Shown here in pieces: positions 19,389-32,025 of a stretch of 64,000 bases of DNA. The translations under genes were made by a program, and so were the position numbers. The DNA comes from Rhizopus arrhizus. Taxonomy: Eukaryota; Mucoromycota; Mucoromycetes; Mucorales; Rhizopodaceae. Below the pieces are notes generated by a model. It saw nothing but the letters and a program-made list of their open reading frames with translations. It had not been told where the DNA came from and did no database searches. Within the stretch, counting starts at the first letter, position 1. Each line of letters starts with the position of its first letter. Where the stretch lies: positions 434,001 through 498,000 of the forward strand of contig JAKZZE010000034.1 in NCBI GenBank assembly GCA_024220505.1, in the 5' to 3' direction.

Positions 19389-20977
19389 CAGTGCCCCACA
19401 AAACCCTTCAAGTGTTTTGTTTTTTTTCGTTTTTGCTTGTCACTAAGTATTGCGTATCACAATTGGTAGCATGCTATACCTCATTTGAAAGCTACGTTGA
19501 CAGAGTACTTGGATAATGTTTAAACGCCGAGATCCATGTAATGACCGCGGAGTAATGGCATTTTAAAAACAGACACACACTTGAAGGGTTTTGTGGAATT
19601 TAAAAAATCTCAAGTTAATGCCGTAAAAACCATTCTAAACGTCACAAAAGTGTGGCTTATTAATTTTTTGTGTAAAAGCTTTTACTTATGTACAACTTTC
19701 TATACTTTTTTTGCCTTTTTTTTATAACATAATCTCATTAAGTGACATGCGACCAATTAGCAATGACATGCAGAACAGGATCGTTCAACTTCTTAAAGAA
19801 GGAGTTTCTGGAGAAGAAATATGAACAAAGGCTGGTGTCAGTACTGGAACTATTTCAAAAATTCGAAAAAACCATGATTTGGGAGATTTGAAAACTAATG
19901 GAGGCAGGCCATTCCTAATCTCGACATTACTAGGTCGTCGAATCTTGCGAAATTTCAACTCTGGCAATTACAAAAATGCTTTAGGCGCTGCTAGAAAGCT
20001 GTTAGAAGATGGAGAAAATATTAGTGCTGAGACTATAAGGCGTTTTTTAAAAGACTCGGGTTATGCAGCAATTCATAAGCCTAAAGTCCTACCTTTGACT
20101 AAGCACCGTATAAAGGACAGATATGAATTTGCACGTGCACATCTATCATGGACCATCGATGACTGGAAAAAGGTTATTTTCAGCGACGAAACTAAAGTGA
20201 ATAGAATTGGTTCAGATGGTTTACAATGGACTTGGACAAATGGTGACAAGTTAAAGGACTTTCAGGTTCAGCATATGATCAAGCATGGAGGAGGTTCATT
20301 GATGCTGTGGGGCTGTTTAACATGGTATGGCGTTGGATACCTATCGAATATCAAGGGAAGCATTAATTCTGACTTTTATATTGGTATTTTGAAAGATGAA
20401 TTAATGAAAACAATTGATTGGTATGAGCTTCAAAAAGAAGATATTATGTCTCAGCAAAACAATGCTAGTATCCATACTGCCAAAAAAGTCTCTGAATGGC
20501 TGGAAAACAATATTACTGTATTAAGATGGCCTCCTCACTCTCCTGACTTAAATTCTATTGAGAACCTATGGTCAATCTGAAAACGACGTTTATTACAATA
20601 TGAAAAGCAGCCTGACGGAATGCTCGAATTATGGTCAAGAGTAGAGAATGTTTGGGAGTCAATTACTCAGAATGAATGTCAAAAACTCATAGAAAGTATG
20701 CCTAAACGCATTAAAACAGTTTACAACGCAAAAGGAGGACATACTAAATATTAATTGTTATTAATAAAATTCCACAAAACCCTTCAAGTGTGTGTTTTTT
20801 AAAATGCCATTACTCCGCGGTCATTACATGGATCTCGGCGTTTAAACATTATCCAAGTACTCTGTCAACGTAGCTTTCAAATGAGGTATAGCATGCTACC
20901 AATTGTGATACGCAATACTTAGTGACAAGCAAAAAACGAAAAAAAACAAAACACTTGAAGGGTTTTGTGGGGCACTG
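19389..20977 (+). mobile_element. Tc1-D element, unit 2
   Basis: TA flanks at 19387-19388 and 20978-20979. The right repeat lacks a few bases (GTGTGTTTTTT instead of GTGTGTCTGTTTTT). Confidence 0.9.
19747..20754 (+). pseudogene. Tc1-D transposase, unit 2
   Basis: Same two TGA codons and the same Asn in QQNNASIH. One codon is lost in ENNNITV. Confidence 0.88.
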
Positions 20978-20979
20978 TA

Positions 20980-21739
20980 CAACGAAGCCAACTACCAGCA
21001 ACAAGTACTTAGAGCAGCAACCACCAACACTTCAAATGGAAGAGGTAGAGGAGAATATTCAACTCAATCAAATTGGAACAACAGTAGAGGAAGACGTGAA
21101 TACTTTGGACGAGGTGGAGCAAAAAACTACTTTGGAAGACGGGGATGTGGGACCCCAACCTTCCACACCAACAACTTTTCCCGCAATTATCACAGTGCAA
21201 CATCGCCAGATCTTTCAGTACCAAGACCTTCCAGTCAACAGTAACACCAAAACTCATTACAGGTAGCACATGTCCAACTATTGCCACCACCACCATCACC
21301 ATCAGCACCACTACTCCAACAACAGCAACATTGAACTACACCATTCCATCAGACGGAATTCTTCCAGGAGTCGACTTCAACAATTTCTGAGTTATTGGAA
21401 GACAATAACAAATCATCCGTGGCCCATATTGGTGATTCAACATGGTTACAAGATCCAATTTACAAAGACGCCAATTCCGTGGAAAAACCAGATGAAATAA
21501 CCAACAGCAGAGGAGCAATTTCACATCAACGAAGCAGTTCAGAAATTTCTAAGTGGAGGTATGATAGAGAGGTCTCCAACACAGGATCGACGATTCCTCT
21601 CCAAATTCTTTACATTACAGGAACAGACCAGGAGAAGACCAATATTGGATTGTCAAAAGTTGAACTCTTTCATTCAAGTACAGCATTTCAAAATGGAAGG
21701 AGTTCCAGCTCTAAGGGAATTGTTAGAAAAAGACGATTA
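20980..21739 (+). pseudogene. DIRS-like gag end and RT start, unit 2
   Basis: An extra A near 21250 and a missing G near 21370 break the RT frame; the RPILD and FKMEG blocks follow at 21640-21720. Confidence 0.72.
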
Positions 21740-21741
21740 TA

Positions 21742-22188
21742 CAGTGGGTCAAAAAACTGCACCAACGTAACCTAATTTTTCGGAAATAAGAGCATAGGTC
21801 TGTCAGTTTAACAGTAAACATTATGAAACTTGAACCAAACAAAGTTAATACTATTATGATTTATCGACAAGATTTTCAAAGTCAGACACTGAGTATACAC
21901 TTATAGCGCGTCCTGAAAAAAGCGGAGGTCGGTTGGTGCAGTGTTTTGACTTTTAAAATAAAAATGGGTTTGATATGATATACCCGGACTGAGACCTTTC
22001 CGGCAGATTTAAATTAGTCTGTGGAGTACCTAGTCACACTGGGGACCTTAAAATAAACTTTTTTGCAATTTTTGTCTTTTTTTTTCTTTCCTACTTTACC
22101 CAAACGCATCATACATTGCCAGTGTCCATCCATCAGTAGAAATGCCCAAAACGCTTCCATCTGATGTTCAAAACAGTATCAAAGCACT
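21742..22188 (+). mobile_element. Tc1-E 5' end, unit 2
   Basis: Transposase start at 22142, cut by LTR-6. Confidence 0.78.
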
Positions 22189-22529
22189 TGTCGTATTTAC
22201 CTCATCAAATACTTATTCGTATGAGATTACTCAGATCTTATATAAGAAATAACAAGTACTGAATACATAATATTACTTATTACATATTCCTTAAAAGCTC
22301 ATATACAATGTTTATATTGTTCAAGCTCAATACTAAAATTGGCCTTGAACTCACTTCGGTCCCTGAATAATTTCATTTCCTATATAAAGGCGTAGTTTGA
22401 TTAAATGGGTTCTCTCTCTCGTCTTGAAATCTAATAAAGAGGTTACATAGAGACTCATTCACTAGTTTTCAAGTGCTATTTCCTTTCTTTTATCTCACTT
22501 AATTATCTGCAAATATCTCATTTTTTTGA
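22189..22529 (+). mobile_element. LTR-6, unit 2
   Basis: TATATAAAGG near 22381 and AATAAAG near 22433, followed by gag. Confidence 0.6.
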
Positions 22530-23903
22530 ATGAATTCTTCTATTAATCAATCCCCTGCCAAAAACGTTGAAAAGGATTCAGCTGATGAAGTAGCTAAGTC
22601 CTTGGATAGAATGGATCTTGAAACTCTCGAAAGTAGAGCGTCAAACTCATCCATCCATCCTTGTGATGATGCATCCATTGAAACTGATGTTGAGATGGAT
22701 GAAGTTACTGACTCTTCTCCTGCTGTTCCTTCTTCGGACCCTTCCAATTATATGGAGAGGTTGATGGCTCAAAAAACTATGTTCTTTGATTTAATTGAAA
22801 AATTAAACAATAATAAAGCGAGTTTTATTTTAAATAATAAGCTACCTTTACTTGAAGAAAACGAAAAGCAATTGGGCTATGCTGTATCAGCTTTAAATGA
22901 TGTTAATGCTCTTATTACTTCCCAGTTAGAATTGCGTAATCATGAGTTGAAGGGCAATGAATCTAGAAATTCATCACCCAACGATAGACTTATCCCAAGC
23001 CGTGAAATCCCAAAATTCAACGTCAACCCTACCGCTAGTGCTCTGTATCAGCTCACTCTTCGCGAAGGTGATGAAAACGTCAGACCAAGTAATGAACCAT
23101 CTTTGGATATGTTTATTAGAGATTTCCAAAGAAAATTCTTGGATTATGATGTACCTGTAGAAGATCATTGGTTGCACTACCTGGAAGCTTCTTTTGAAAA
23201 GTCTGACAGTGATACCGACCATGACTGGTTCGAAAGATTCTTCAAAAGACGTTGTATCGATAAGAAAACCGCTTTGAATTGGGATCAGGCAAAAGAAGTC
23301 TTGAAACAACGCTTCGATTTTGCTTCACAAACTACACCAGAGATGTGGTTTAAAAATCTTATCAACTTCAGGCAAGAACGTTACGAAACTTTGACCCAAG
23401 CAATGGATCGATATCGTCTTTTCTCTCTTGCTGCAAAGGTTAACATGCATGATAACACTTTCTTAGTTGGATATTTCATTTCGAGGCTTCACACTGTCAA
23501 GTTTCAGGAAATGGTCCAAGCTACTGTCAAAAAAAATCTTCCCTCGCTTGTCTCTACTAGCTCCAATATCACTGGAGAAAGTATTTATTCAACACGCAAC
23601 TTGCCTGTTCCTCTGCCTAAGGAATGGAATGTTCTGGAGTCAATTCTAATTAAAGAAATGGCTAACTTGGAATCTGCTTTGTTGAACATCCTTAAGGATA
23701 AGAAAAAGGAAGACAATACCAAAAAACTCGTTGAACAGGATGATAACGCCAATACTAAAAAAAGAAAAATGGTACATCAAAGTGAACATAAGAACCAAAA
23801 AGTTTCCAAAACATCTGTTGAATTTCAGCAAGAAATTGCAGATTTAAAGAAACAAGGTATATGCACATTTTGCAAAACTGCCAAGTACTCTCCTGGTGTT
23901 TAG
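22530..23903 (+). CDS. Ty3-like Gag, best copy (457 aa), knuckle cut off
   Basis: Probable capsid protein of an LTR retrotransposon, which would package the element RNA. The N-terminal 80 residues are acidic and Ser-rich. Residues about 180-345 (SLDMFIRDFQRKF, WFERFFKRRC, WDQAKEVLKQRF, RYETLTQAMDRYRLF) look like the helical retrotransposon gag domain. A basic Lys-rich linker (KKRKMVHQ) follows, then CTFCKTAKYSPG, the first half of a CCHC zinc knuckle. LTR-4b replaces the knuckle His and all of pol. The frame is intact here and in unit 5, but without pol the element cannot copy itself. The family call rests on domain style only. Confidence 0.7.
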   Translation: MNSSINQSPAKNVEKDSADEVAKSLDRMDLETLESRASNSSIHPCDDASIETDVEMDEVTDSSPAVPSSDPSNYMERLMAQKTMFFDLIEKLNNNKASFILNNKLPLLEENEKQLGYAVSALNDVNALITSQLELRNHELKGNESRNSSPNDRLIPSREIPKFNVNPTASALYQLTLREGDENVRPSNEPSLDMFIRDFQRKFLDYDVPVEDHWLHYLEASFEKSDSDTDHDWFERFFKRRCIDKKTALNWDQAKEVLKQRFDFASQTTPEMWFKNLINFRQERYETLTQAMDRYRLFSLAAKVNMHDNTFLVGYFISRLHTVKFQEMVQATVKKNLPSLVSTSSNITGESIYSTRNLPVPLPKEWNVLESILIKEMANLESALLNILKDKKKEDNTKKLVEQDDNANTKKRKMVHQSEHKNQKVSKTSVEFQQEIADLKKQGICTFCKTAKYSPGV

Positions 23904-24538
23904 GAAAGGGGAGTTTTAAGTAAATATAATATAGCAATCAAAGATAAAGAAATACTGTTAGAACTTGGTATCTCTTTATTAAGTTAAGATAACTATTGTA
24001 TGATCCAAATAAATTCTACATGTAAAAAGTGAGAGTATTTATAGACATGATACGGATAAAGAATTAGGACAGATTTATAATCAATTTGACAGAATAGATG
24101 ATTACTATTTCTAATTATTAGTTTAGCCTGTTCCTAGCTTGTATTGTCTATTATGCTATTGGGATGGTTTCAGATATAACTATTTAAGGAGACGGTACGG
24201 ATGAATATAAAGACTTTTAGTTCCGTGATTGGATATCATTGTTAACAATAATATCTCAGTCAGGATAAATGTTTTCATGACTAATGATGATCCGGTAAGT
24301 AATCGTCATTCCTTATTCAACATGCTCATATTATCACTAAACTATATTACAACCATGTCATCTTATTTGACTATGTGAAGTTAATATGAATAAAGCTTAA
24401 TATAAAAATCTAATCAAAGTATTTTATTGATCTGTGTTGGGAATAATGTTATAAATGATTCCAAGTTATGTCAACATATTATTCAGGATCATATCTGATT
24501 CCTTTTACTAAAATAAAGTGACTATAATCTTATGTATC
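23897..24538 (-). mobile_element. LTR-4b and unassigned AT-rich DNA, unit 2
   Basis: As in unit 1. The insertion point is within the gag Gly codon before the stop. Confidence 0.6.
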
Positions 24539-24879
24539 TGAAGTGTTTTAAGTATAAAAAATAGGACAAAGAACAATTAACGAGACCGAACAATAGTTCT
24601 AAAAGTCGAATACTTTTATTAAAGAAAGATTTCAAGGCTATTTATATTAATTGAGCAAGACCTGAGATTAGATGACAAAAATAGTTACGACCGATATGAT
24701 TTGACATGTATAAGAAAAATTTTATAGACTGATGTTAATAATCAACTGTTGATATGAAAGTGAAACTTGGCTGTTTAGGGCAGTGATAATTATCAGGTTC
24801 TATTCTTATTCAAACTCATTTGTAAATATTTAGTCCAGAATGATAAGACTGTATCTTATTGACATGTCAAAACATGACA
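24539..24879 (-). mobile_element. LTR-1b, unit 2
   Basis: 341 bp with unmatched flanks. Confidence 0.85.
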
Positions 24880-25806
24880 AGCAGCCTTTCGAAGCATTGG
24901 AATGGCCTCCTCAGTCCCCAGACCTAAATCCCATAGAGCATATGTGGGCACATTTAAAGAGAGAGCTATTTCATAGCTATGAGTGATTTATCCAAGGATA
25001 GAAAGGAACAAGAGAGGACGAGACTCGATAAAGAGATTGTTTTATTTAATAAGAAAATGATACTCTATTTATACTTTTCATACACGGATAATATTTCATG
25101 TCATGAATTAATAATTAATGAGTATGATATAACTGATGACAAATAGATAATGGTTACGTGTTCCTCCATTGTTATCTTTGTCATCGTAAGCATTTATCCA
25201 TAGAATACTCGTATATGATTGACTGCGATTGACTGTGATTTAGTCCCAGGATTTAATATAATTTAACCGTGCAATTACGCAGCATCTTATCCTTAATGAA
25301 GATTATCCGAATTAATTTGTAGCCTATCTATTGGATATATTTTACATGTAGCTTATTAATACTGTTTTCATATCGAGTTATGAATGATGGATACATCAAT
25401 GAGGCACCACCAAGTAGTATGCATGAGCTATGGGAGCGTATAGGTCAGACCTGGTATGCCATTTTTAAAGAGGAATGCCAGAAATACATCGAAAGTATGC
25501 CTAAAAGGTGTGCTGCAGTTATTAAAGCAAAAGGTCGTTGGACTAAGTATTGGTTTTTTTCAGATAAAGTGTGTCAAAACGTTTACTTCTAAACGCCGTC
25601 AAAACTGGTCGCATGTACCGTCGGACGTTGAGGGCTAGTTATTACCGATACACTGGCTGTACTGCAATACTTGTACTACCATTGAGTTACCCAGAGTCTG
25701 CTCTTTCGAATGGTGTATACTAAATTGCTATAAACTAAGAAATGAAGTAGACCACAACGTGTATAGGCAAAATATGAAAACATGCGACCAATTTTGACGG
25801 CCACTG
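24880..25806 (+). pseudogene. Tc1-F C-terminal fragment, unit 2
   Basis: The clean frame 25380-25592 gives the C-terminus SSMHELWERI through GRWTKYW. LTR-5 occupies 24984-25370. The right TIR ends at 25806 before a TA. Confidence 0.82.
24984..25370 (-). mobile_element. LTR-5, unit 2
   Basis: TGATTTATCC to CTGTTTTCA, 387 bp. Confidence 0.65.
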
Positions 25807-27884
25807 TATTTCACCCGCAGAATTTTTACGCTCCGGCGTCCTCAGGTAAGGCAAGACGAGTTTTCTTTGACTCTGTCCTTGATACACTAACCTCTCCTGA
25901 CTATGCTATCGATCATCAACAACTGATCATTCTTGGTGATTTCAATTATTCGTATCATCGCGCCAATCTGTCTTCACACACATCCCTTCGATGGGTTTCG
26001 TACCTTGACGAGTCATTTTACAACGTGATGCATTGTGGGGACAACAGCAGCATTCCTACCTTTCGTCGAAACGATGAGATTACGTCAACTATTGACTACA
26101 TCTTTATCAGTAACCATCTGCGCACAGCTATCCAATCCACTGATATTCATCGACTGCATTCCTCATGGACAGACCATCAACTGCTCTCTCTTTCCATCAA
26201 CTTAGGCTCTACACCCACAGGTTTTGGCCTATGGTGGGCTAATCCTCTGCTGGTGAAAAACAAAGAATATCGATCTCAGTTAAAGCAACGTCTACAGCAC
26301 ATTGCACAACATCTACCACAATCATTGTCCCTTCAGGATCAATGGGATCACCTCAAGTTGGAGATACGCAAGTTTACTCGCTCTTTTGCGGTGGATTATT
26401 CGAATTGGCACTCAAACTCTCTCAGATCACTACAGCGTACAAGGAATGCTTTTCTTCGAAGTCAACCACCTTTGGCTTTACGATTACAACGTCTTCCTGT
26501 CATTGATCGACAAATTGAATCACTCCAACAAGAACTAGTCGACATCTCAGCATTAAAAGCAGGGATACGATGGCGTGAACACGGAGAGAAATCGGCTGGA
26601 TACTTCAAGCGTTTTCACCATACTCGTACGACTGAACAGACCATTGTCCATCTTCAGGAGCCTGTCACGGGGGAACGTGTTTCGTCACAAGCACAACTTC
26701 TGGAGGTGAGCAAAACGTTTTATCAAGATCTTTACTCTGTCGATCCAATTCATGAGTCTGATGTTGATCGATATTTGTCCGATATTGATTCGCTACCACA
26801 ACTATCACACGAAGATCAACAATCTCTCATATCGCCCATCACAATTGACGATATTCTTTACCAGTCTAAAAACGTTCTTGCTAAACAAAGTAGCCCTGGT
26901 GCAGATGGTTTGGGTTATGCATTCATCCATCTCATTTATTACTTTAAACCTTTGCAAAAACTTGTTGTCAAACTTTACAATGCTGCTCTTTTGACCAGTA
27001 CGTTCCCTTCTTCCTGGCAAGATATCCGAGTTCGTCTCTTACCCAAGAAGGGTGATCTATCATCGCTTCGGAATTGGAGGCCAATTTCCTTGATCAATTG
27101 TGATGCTAAGATCTACACTCGAACAATCAATAAACGAATGCGATTGGTCGTGGACGATGTTATCTATCGATATCAAACGGGATTCCTAGCTAATCGATTT
27201 ATTGCTGAAAACGGTATGGTTATCAATATCCTCATGGAACAAGCTCATGTTGAACGGCGACGAGAAATTGGCTTGCTCTTGGACCAAGAAAAAGCTTATG
27301 ACCGAGTTCACCCCACGTATTTACGTCAAACCATGCTCTCCTTTGGATTCCCTGAATCTTTTGTTCAATCTATTGGAAACCTATTCTTTGGTAACGAGGT
27401 CCGCGTTAATGTTAATGGATATTTTACCGATTTGGTTCAACAACAACGTGGTCTCAGACAAGGCGATCCTCTCTCCCCGTTGCTATTCAATATTGCTTTA
27501 GAACCACTTCTTCGACATGTTATAAAGGATTCTTCCTTTACAGGATTTGTACCAACTGCTTCTGATGATCTCCCTCCGGACTGTGTTCCTTCCACATTGA
27601 AGGTTCTTGCTTATGCTGATGATGTGTGCGTGCTTCTCCATTCTTTTGAAGATTACCACCGATTACAACACCATCTGAATCGATACAGCTTAGTCTCTAA
27701 TGCCAAGGTTAATATCCACAAAACTGAAGCATTTTCGTTAGATGGTCGTCCATACCCTGAGTGGATTGACTTTTTCTCAACCCAAGGTATTACCAAATGG
27801 CACGATCATACCTCACCCAGTCCATTGCGATATCTCGGCTTTCCTTTGATACAGTCTCTCACCCAGCGACGGTACCTACAGTAG
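25782..27884 (+). pseudogene. LINE endonuclease and reverse transcriptase fragment, best copy (700 codons)
   Basis: Non-LTR retrotransposon ORF2, which nicks DNA and reverse transcribes at the nick. The LINE part is 25809-27876. The first nine codons come from the right end of Tc1-F, so the ORF start is accidental. The endonuclease shows NFYAPASSG, LGDFN (52-55), DYIFISNHL and TDH (130-132); the N-terminal catalytic Asn and Glu region is missing. The RT shows SSPGADGLGY, WRPISLIN, YQTGFLANR, Asp501 in LLLDQEKAYD, GLRQGDPLSPLLF and YADD at 611-614. The frame ends at the TA where Tc1-B begins (after YLGFPL), so the thumb and C-terminus are missing. The core RT is intact by eye. Confidence 0.88.
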
Positions 27885-28847
27885 GTCAAAAAATTGCTGC
27901 AAGGAATTGCAAAATACCGGTTTTACAGCTGGTTGTCTATGGATACTGCATGAAACTATCTCAAATATTGATTGTTTGTACCTCACTAGAAGGGGCATTT
28001 ATTCGTCGATTATCTGATATGGGCAATAGTTATTGGTGGAATTTGATATTGTTAAAGGGAATTTTATAAACATCCGGCATTTTTTACTTGTTTACATATG
28101 TTTGGAATAACAAATTTTAATACGACCCAACCGGTTTCTATCATAATTTTTCACATTCTTGACATGATTAGAATGATGCCAGTATATAAAAGCGCTTACA
28201 ATTCCTTTATTCTAAACTTTAAATTTTCTTATCTAAATTATTTCTCTTTTTTACCTTATTACCAATCGCATGCCTAAACGACTGCCAGAAGAAAAAGTAA
28301 ACGATCTCAAGCAAGCATTAACTGGATCCACATCAACGTACGATATTGCTAAGGAGGTTGGAGTACATGAATCAGCTGTTAGTAGATACTCTAGGCGGTT
28401 GTTTTCAAATAGGACAATGGGCTCAGCTGGTAGACCTACATTAGTCTCCAAAGTGACGAAACGGCTAATCAAAAGAAAAGTCATTGAAGGGGTTCTAAAG
28501 ACTGCCAAAGAGGTACACCGGGAGCTGGTTCAACTTGGCTATGATATCTCATACCAGTCAGCAATTAACGTCCTGAAATCAATGGAGTTCCATTCTTCAA
28601 TAAAAAAAAGAAGCCGTTTCTGACAAAAGCTCATATGCAGCATCGATTAGAATGGGCCAAGAAGCACCAGGATTGGACAGTGGAAGAATGGCGAAAAGTC
28701 GTCTTTTCTGATGAAACCAAGATCAACGTATGGGGCTCTGATGGTTGTAAGTATTATTGGAAAAGACCAAGTGATCCTCTTCAACCGCATCATCTAGAGT
28801 TTACAGTCAAGCATGGAGGCGGCAAGTTGATGATGTGGGGCTGCATA
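27879..28847 (+). pseudogene. Tc1-B 5' part, unit 2
   Basis: The transposase starts at 28270 (MPKRLPEEKVNDLKQAL), with helix-turn-helix (STYDIAKEVGVHESAVSRYS) and a second one (YDISYQSAINVLKSM). The run of eight A's near 28603 shifts the frame, which continues from 28635 as LEWAKKHQDW, FSDETKINVWGSDG (first Asp) and KHGGGKLMMWGC. It is cut there by Tc1-A of unit 3. The left end CAGTAGGTCAAAAAATTGC resembles the Tc1-E end. The second Asp, the Glu and the right end are outside the array. Confidence 0.85.
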
Positions 28848-29051
28848 CAGTAAGGGACAAAATCAGTCCGTTTTTTGGTTTTTTCGCAATGCCTCGCCGG
28901 GAATTAAACTTAGGGCTTCGCTTTGCTGACGAAAAATTTGTCTCTTCCTTCAACAAAGTTGACAATATTTGTCGGAAATGGTATTTTTATTTTCCGCCAT
29001 GTTATAAGAAGATATATTGAAAATAATGTATTTTTATTTTTTGAATTTCGA

Positions 29052-30416
29052 TTAGTACTTGGTATCGCGGCCCTTACGCTGGATTACGTCCCGAACTCGA
29101 CGGGGCATAGAGTGAATAAGGTTTCTACAGTACTCTGGAGTTGCTAGGTCATACCAAAGCTTCGAAACCCGGTCAAAAAATGCTTGGTCAGTCTCAACCA
29201 CAGAAGAAGGTGGTCTTGTCATCTGTTCCTTCTTTTTAAGCATGGCCCATGCATTTTCAATTGGGTTAAGGTCAGGGGAGTATGCTGGCCAACTCAGGAG
29301 CTTAATCTTGTTCTTTTGGAACCATTTTGAAGGAGCTGAAGCACAATGGATGCTTGCATTATCTTGTTGAAAGATCATGTCCTTACTTTGCAGGCCATAA
29401 TACTTCAATGTCTCCTTGTATTCCTCCTCAAGTACTGACGTGTATAGCTCACCATTTACATTACTTTGTAGCCAGGACATGTAGCCCCCTCCATGTATAG
29501 TTATGCAACTCCAAAGCATGATCCCGCCTCCTCCATAAGCATGTTTCTTTTTGTAGTGATGGTCTCGATAAGGTGCATTATCTTTCCAAGCATATTCTAG
29601 GCCATTAGACCCTCTTTTTTGGATCTTTGTCTCATCAGAAAAGACAACGCGTTCCCAATCAGTCTCGGACCAGTCTTTATGAGCCTTTGCCCAATCATAT
29701 CGTGCCTTTTGCTTGTCATTATTAAGTGGAAGTACCTGTCATGTTTTGACATGTCTATAAGATACAGTCTTATCATTCTGGACTAAATCTTTCCAAATGA
29801 GTTTGAATAAGAATAGAACCTGATAATTATCACTGCCATAAACAGCCAAGTTTCACTTTCATCTCAACAGTTGATTATTAACATCAGTCTATAAAATTTT
29901 TCTTATACATGTCAAATCATATCGGTCGTAACTATTTTTGTCATCTAATCTCAGGTCTTGCTCAACTAATATAAATAGCCTTGAAATCTTTCTTTAATAA
30001 AAGTATTCGACTTTAGAACTATTGTTCGGTCTCGTTAATTCTTCTTTATCTTATTTTTGAATACTTAAAACACTTCAGTACCGTCTTTTTCTTAGTCGAT
30101 TTTAGACCTTTGCGTTTCAAAGTACGAGCAATTGTTTTTGGATTAACCATTTGATCTGGTTTTTTAACGCCAAAGGAAGCATCGACTGCGCTTTTAGATA
30201 AGCCAAGTCTTATGTCTCTAGCTGCTTTGGTTTCCTCCCTAGGTGTGAGTAAACGATGTCTACCCGCGCTATTTTTTGACTGCAACTTGGTTTTCCTTGA
30301 AATTCTTCGAATCATGGACTTTCCACAGCCTACTTTTTTTTAATTACATCCCATGGAATGGAGTGGTTCAACATGTTTTCAATTTGGGCATGTTTGTCGG
30401 CATTCTTTGCTGTCAT
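29052..30416 (-). pseudogene. Tc1-A transposase, unit 3
   Basis: One T fewer in the run near 30340 shifts the N-terminal frame; three bases are missing near 29582 (in frame). Split by the LTR. Confidence 0.85.
29737..30077 (+). mobile_element. Solo LTR-1a, unit 3
   Basis: 341 bp with the GTACC duplication. Confidence 0.9.
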
Positions 30417-30788
30417 GGCGTGTTTGGCTAATCTGAGATGAGGTAAATGAGGAAAAAGAAAAAATGTAAAAATAAAAGAAGCTAAAATATGAGAACACGT
30501 TAGCGTTCACTGACGTCATAAGACGTACCAAACTAAATCTCAAGTCAGTCCAGTGACTGTTTCTGGAGATATGGTGTCTAATGCAAAATCGGGCGTTAGC
30601 AACAATCACGGAAAATCACTTTTTCCGCCATAACTACAGAGAAAATGGTGGTAGAAGCAATTAGGTTACACCAATAATTTTGTCTAGCTTGCGTGCAAAT
30701 GTTTCGTCAGCAAAGCGAAGCCCTAAGTTTAATTCCCGGCGAGGCATTGCGAAAAAACCAAAAAACGGACTGATTTTGTCCCTTACTG

Positions 30789-31485
30789 TATTTGGGCCAG
30801 TGGTACCCGCAACACGTGGTAGGCATACACTTGTGTCATCTGCTACGAAGGAATATATCAAGGTATTACTGATCAAAGGAGCTCTAAAGACAGCCAAGGA
30901 TGTACATCGGATGCTCATACTGTTTTAATCGCAAGATTAAATAAAAAAAAAAAAAAAAAAACAATAGCAGCAATATAAAATTAAAATCCTTCTTTATTGC
31001 AGATTTCTTTATATTGCGAAAAGGCCTCGCTTTATGGATAAAAAGTTGGCATCTATTTATATTCTTTGTGAGCGTAGATATAAAAGATATAGACTCGGTC
31101 ACGATGTCGTGCTGAAGAACCAATGATTAAGCTAAAGCTTGTCGATGTTCTAATATATGCATCTGAAATTGAACAATAGAAATAATAACCAGTCAATTAA
31201 CTTTGATCTAATTACTTTTGGGGTTGACAATTGATTAGACTCTCTAGGATGACAGATATTGATCTTATTGTTCTAAATTTGGAAAAGTGTGGAATTGTTC
31301 AATCATAGTTTAATCTTTTTGTGTATCGTTATTTATTTTAATACAACTGATATCATATAGAAATAACTATGTTTACAACACATACGACTTGGGTATTCTA
31401 TGTCTTACCGTTCAGCATAAACGTCCTTGTATTGATGGATTTTCTTGCTAGACGTAAAAAGAAGCAGCCTCTTTTAACTAATAAC
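30789..31485 (+). pseudogene. Tc1-C middle part, unit 3
   Basis: Coding pieces flank LTR-3; one base is missing in the SYRSAINVL region. Confidence 0.8.
30921..31380 (-). mobile_element. Solo LTR-3, unit 3
   Basis: CATAC on both sides. The tract at 30941-30960 is a pure A run here, unlike the other units. Confidence 0.88.
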
Positions 31486-31909
31486 TGTTTTGCCAAGTAT
31501 TAAAATAAGAGACAAAAACTAAAAAAGACAATAGTTGTGAAACTAAAGATTATATGTTGCTTTATTAATAAAAACATTTGAGGCTATTTATACTTTTTGG
31601 ATGTCTGGATCTTTACCGCTATTTCAATTGATCGGTTAAAAGAATGATGTGGGAAGGATGGGAAGATAAAGGAAAGATAGTGGATAATCAATAGCCGCTG
31701 TCTTCTTGACGAATCAAGGGACAATGAAGTAGATAAATTATTGATCTAGCGATAATTATCGAATAAGGTTGGATTGAACTGCCGTTGTTGTAATCAGGTT
31801 CCGATATAGTCGTGGGAACGCCGATAGAGATAACAGGGCAAAGTTGGCTATTGCGGAGATCTCTCGTTTATCCATGAATGTTCACTTTACTAGTTGTGTG
31901 GATACAACA
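31486..31909 (-). mobile_element. LTR-2b, unit 3
   Basis: Same junction as in the other units. Confidence 0.83.
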
Positions 31910-32023
31910 GATATGCTAAAGACTACGCCATTAGAGCGCTTAAATCACCCCAAAGTCTTAAACACTTGGAAACAAAAGAGCCAGGCAGTAAGCGAGAAGC
32001 ATTCAGTGAAGAATATCATTATG
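31910..32023 (+). pseudogene. DIRS-like gag piece, unit 3
   Basis: Two bases fewer than in unit 1 near EEYIIMY; continues at 33625. Confidence 0.58.
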
Positions 32024-32025
32024 TA

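Larger units (their letters stand above)
16208..28847 (+). repeat. Array unit 2 (12.64 kb)
   Basis: Same content and order as unit 1. It holds the best reading frames for gag (457 codons) and the LINE fragment (700 codons). Confidence 0.95.
28848..30788 (-). mobile_element. Tc1-A element, unit 3
   Basis: Tc1-B on the left, Tc1-C on the right, each with TA. Confidence 0.92.
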
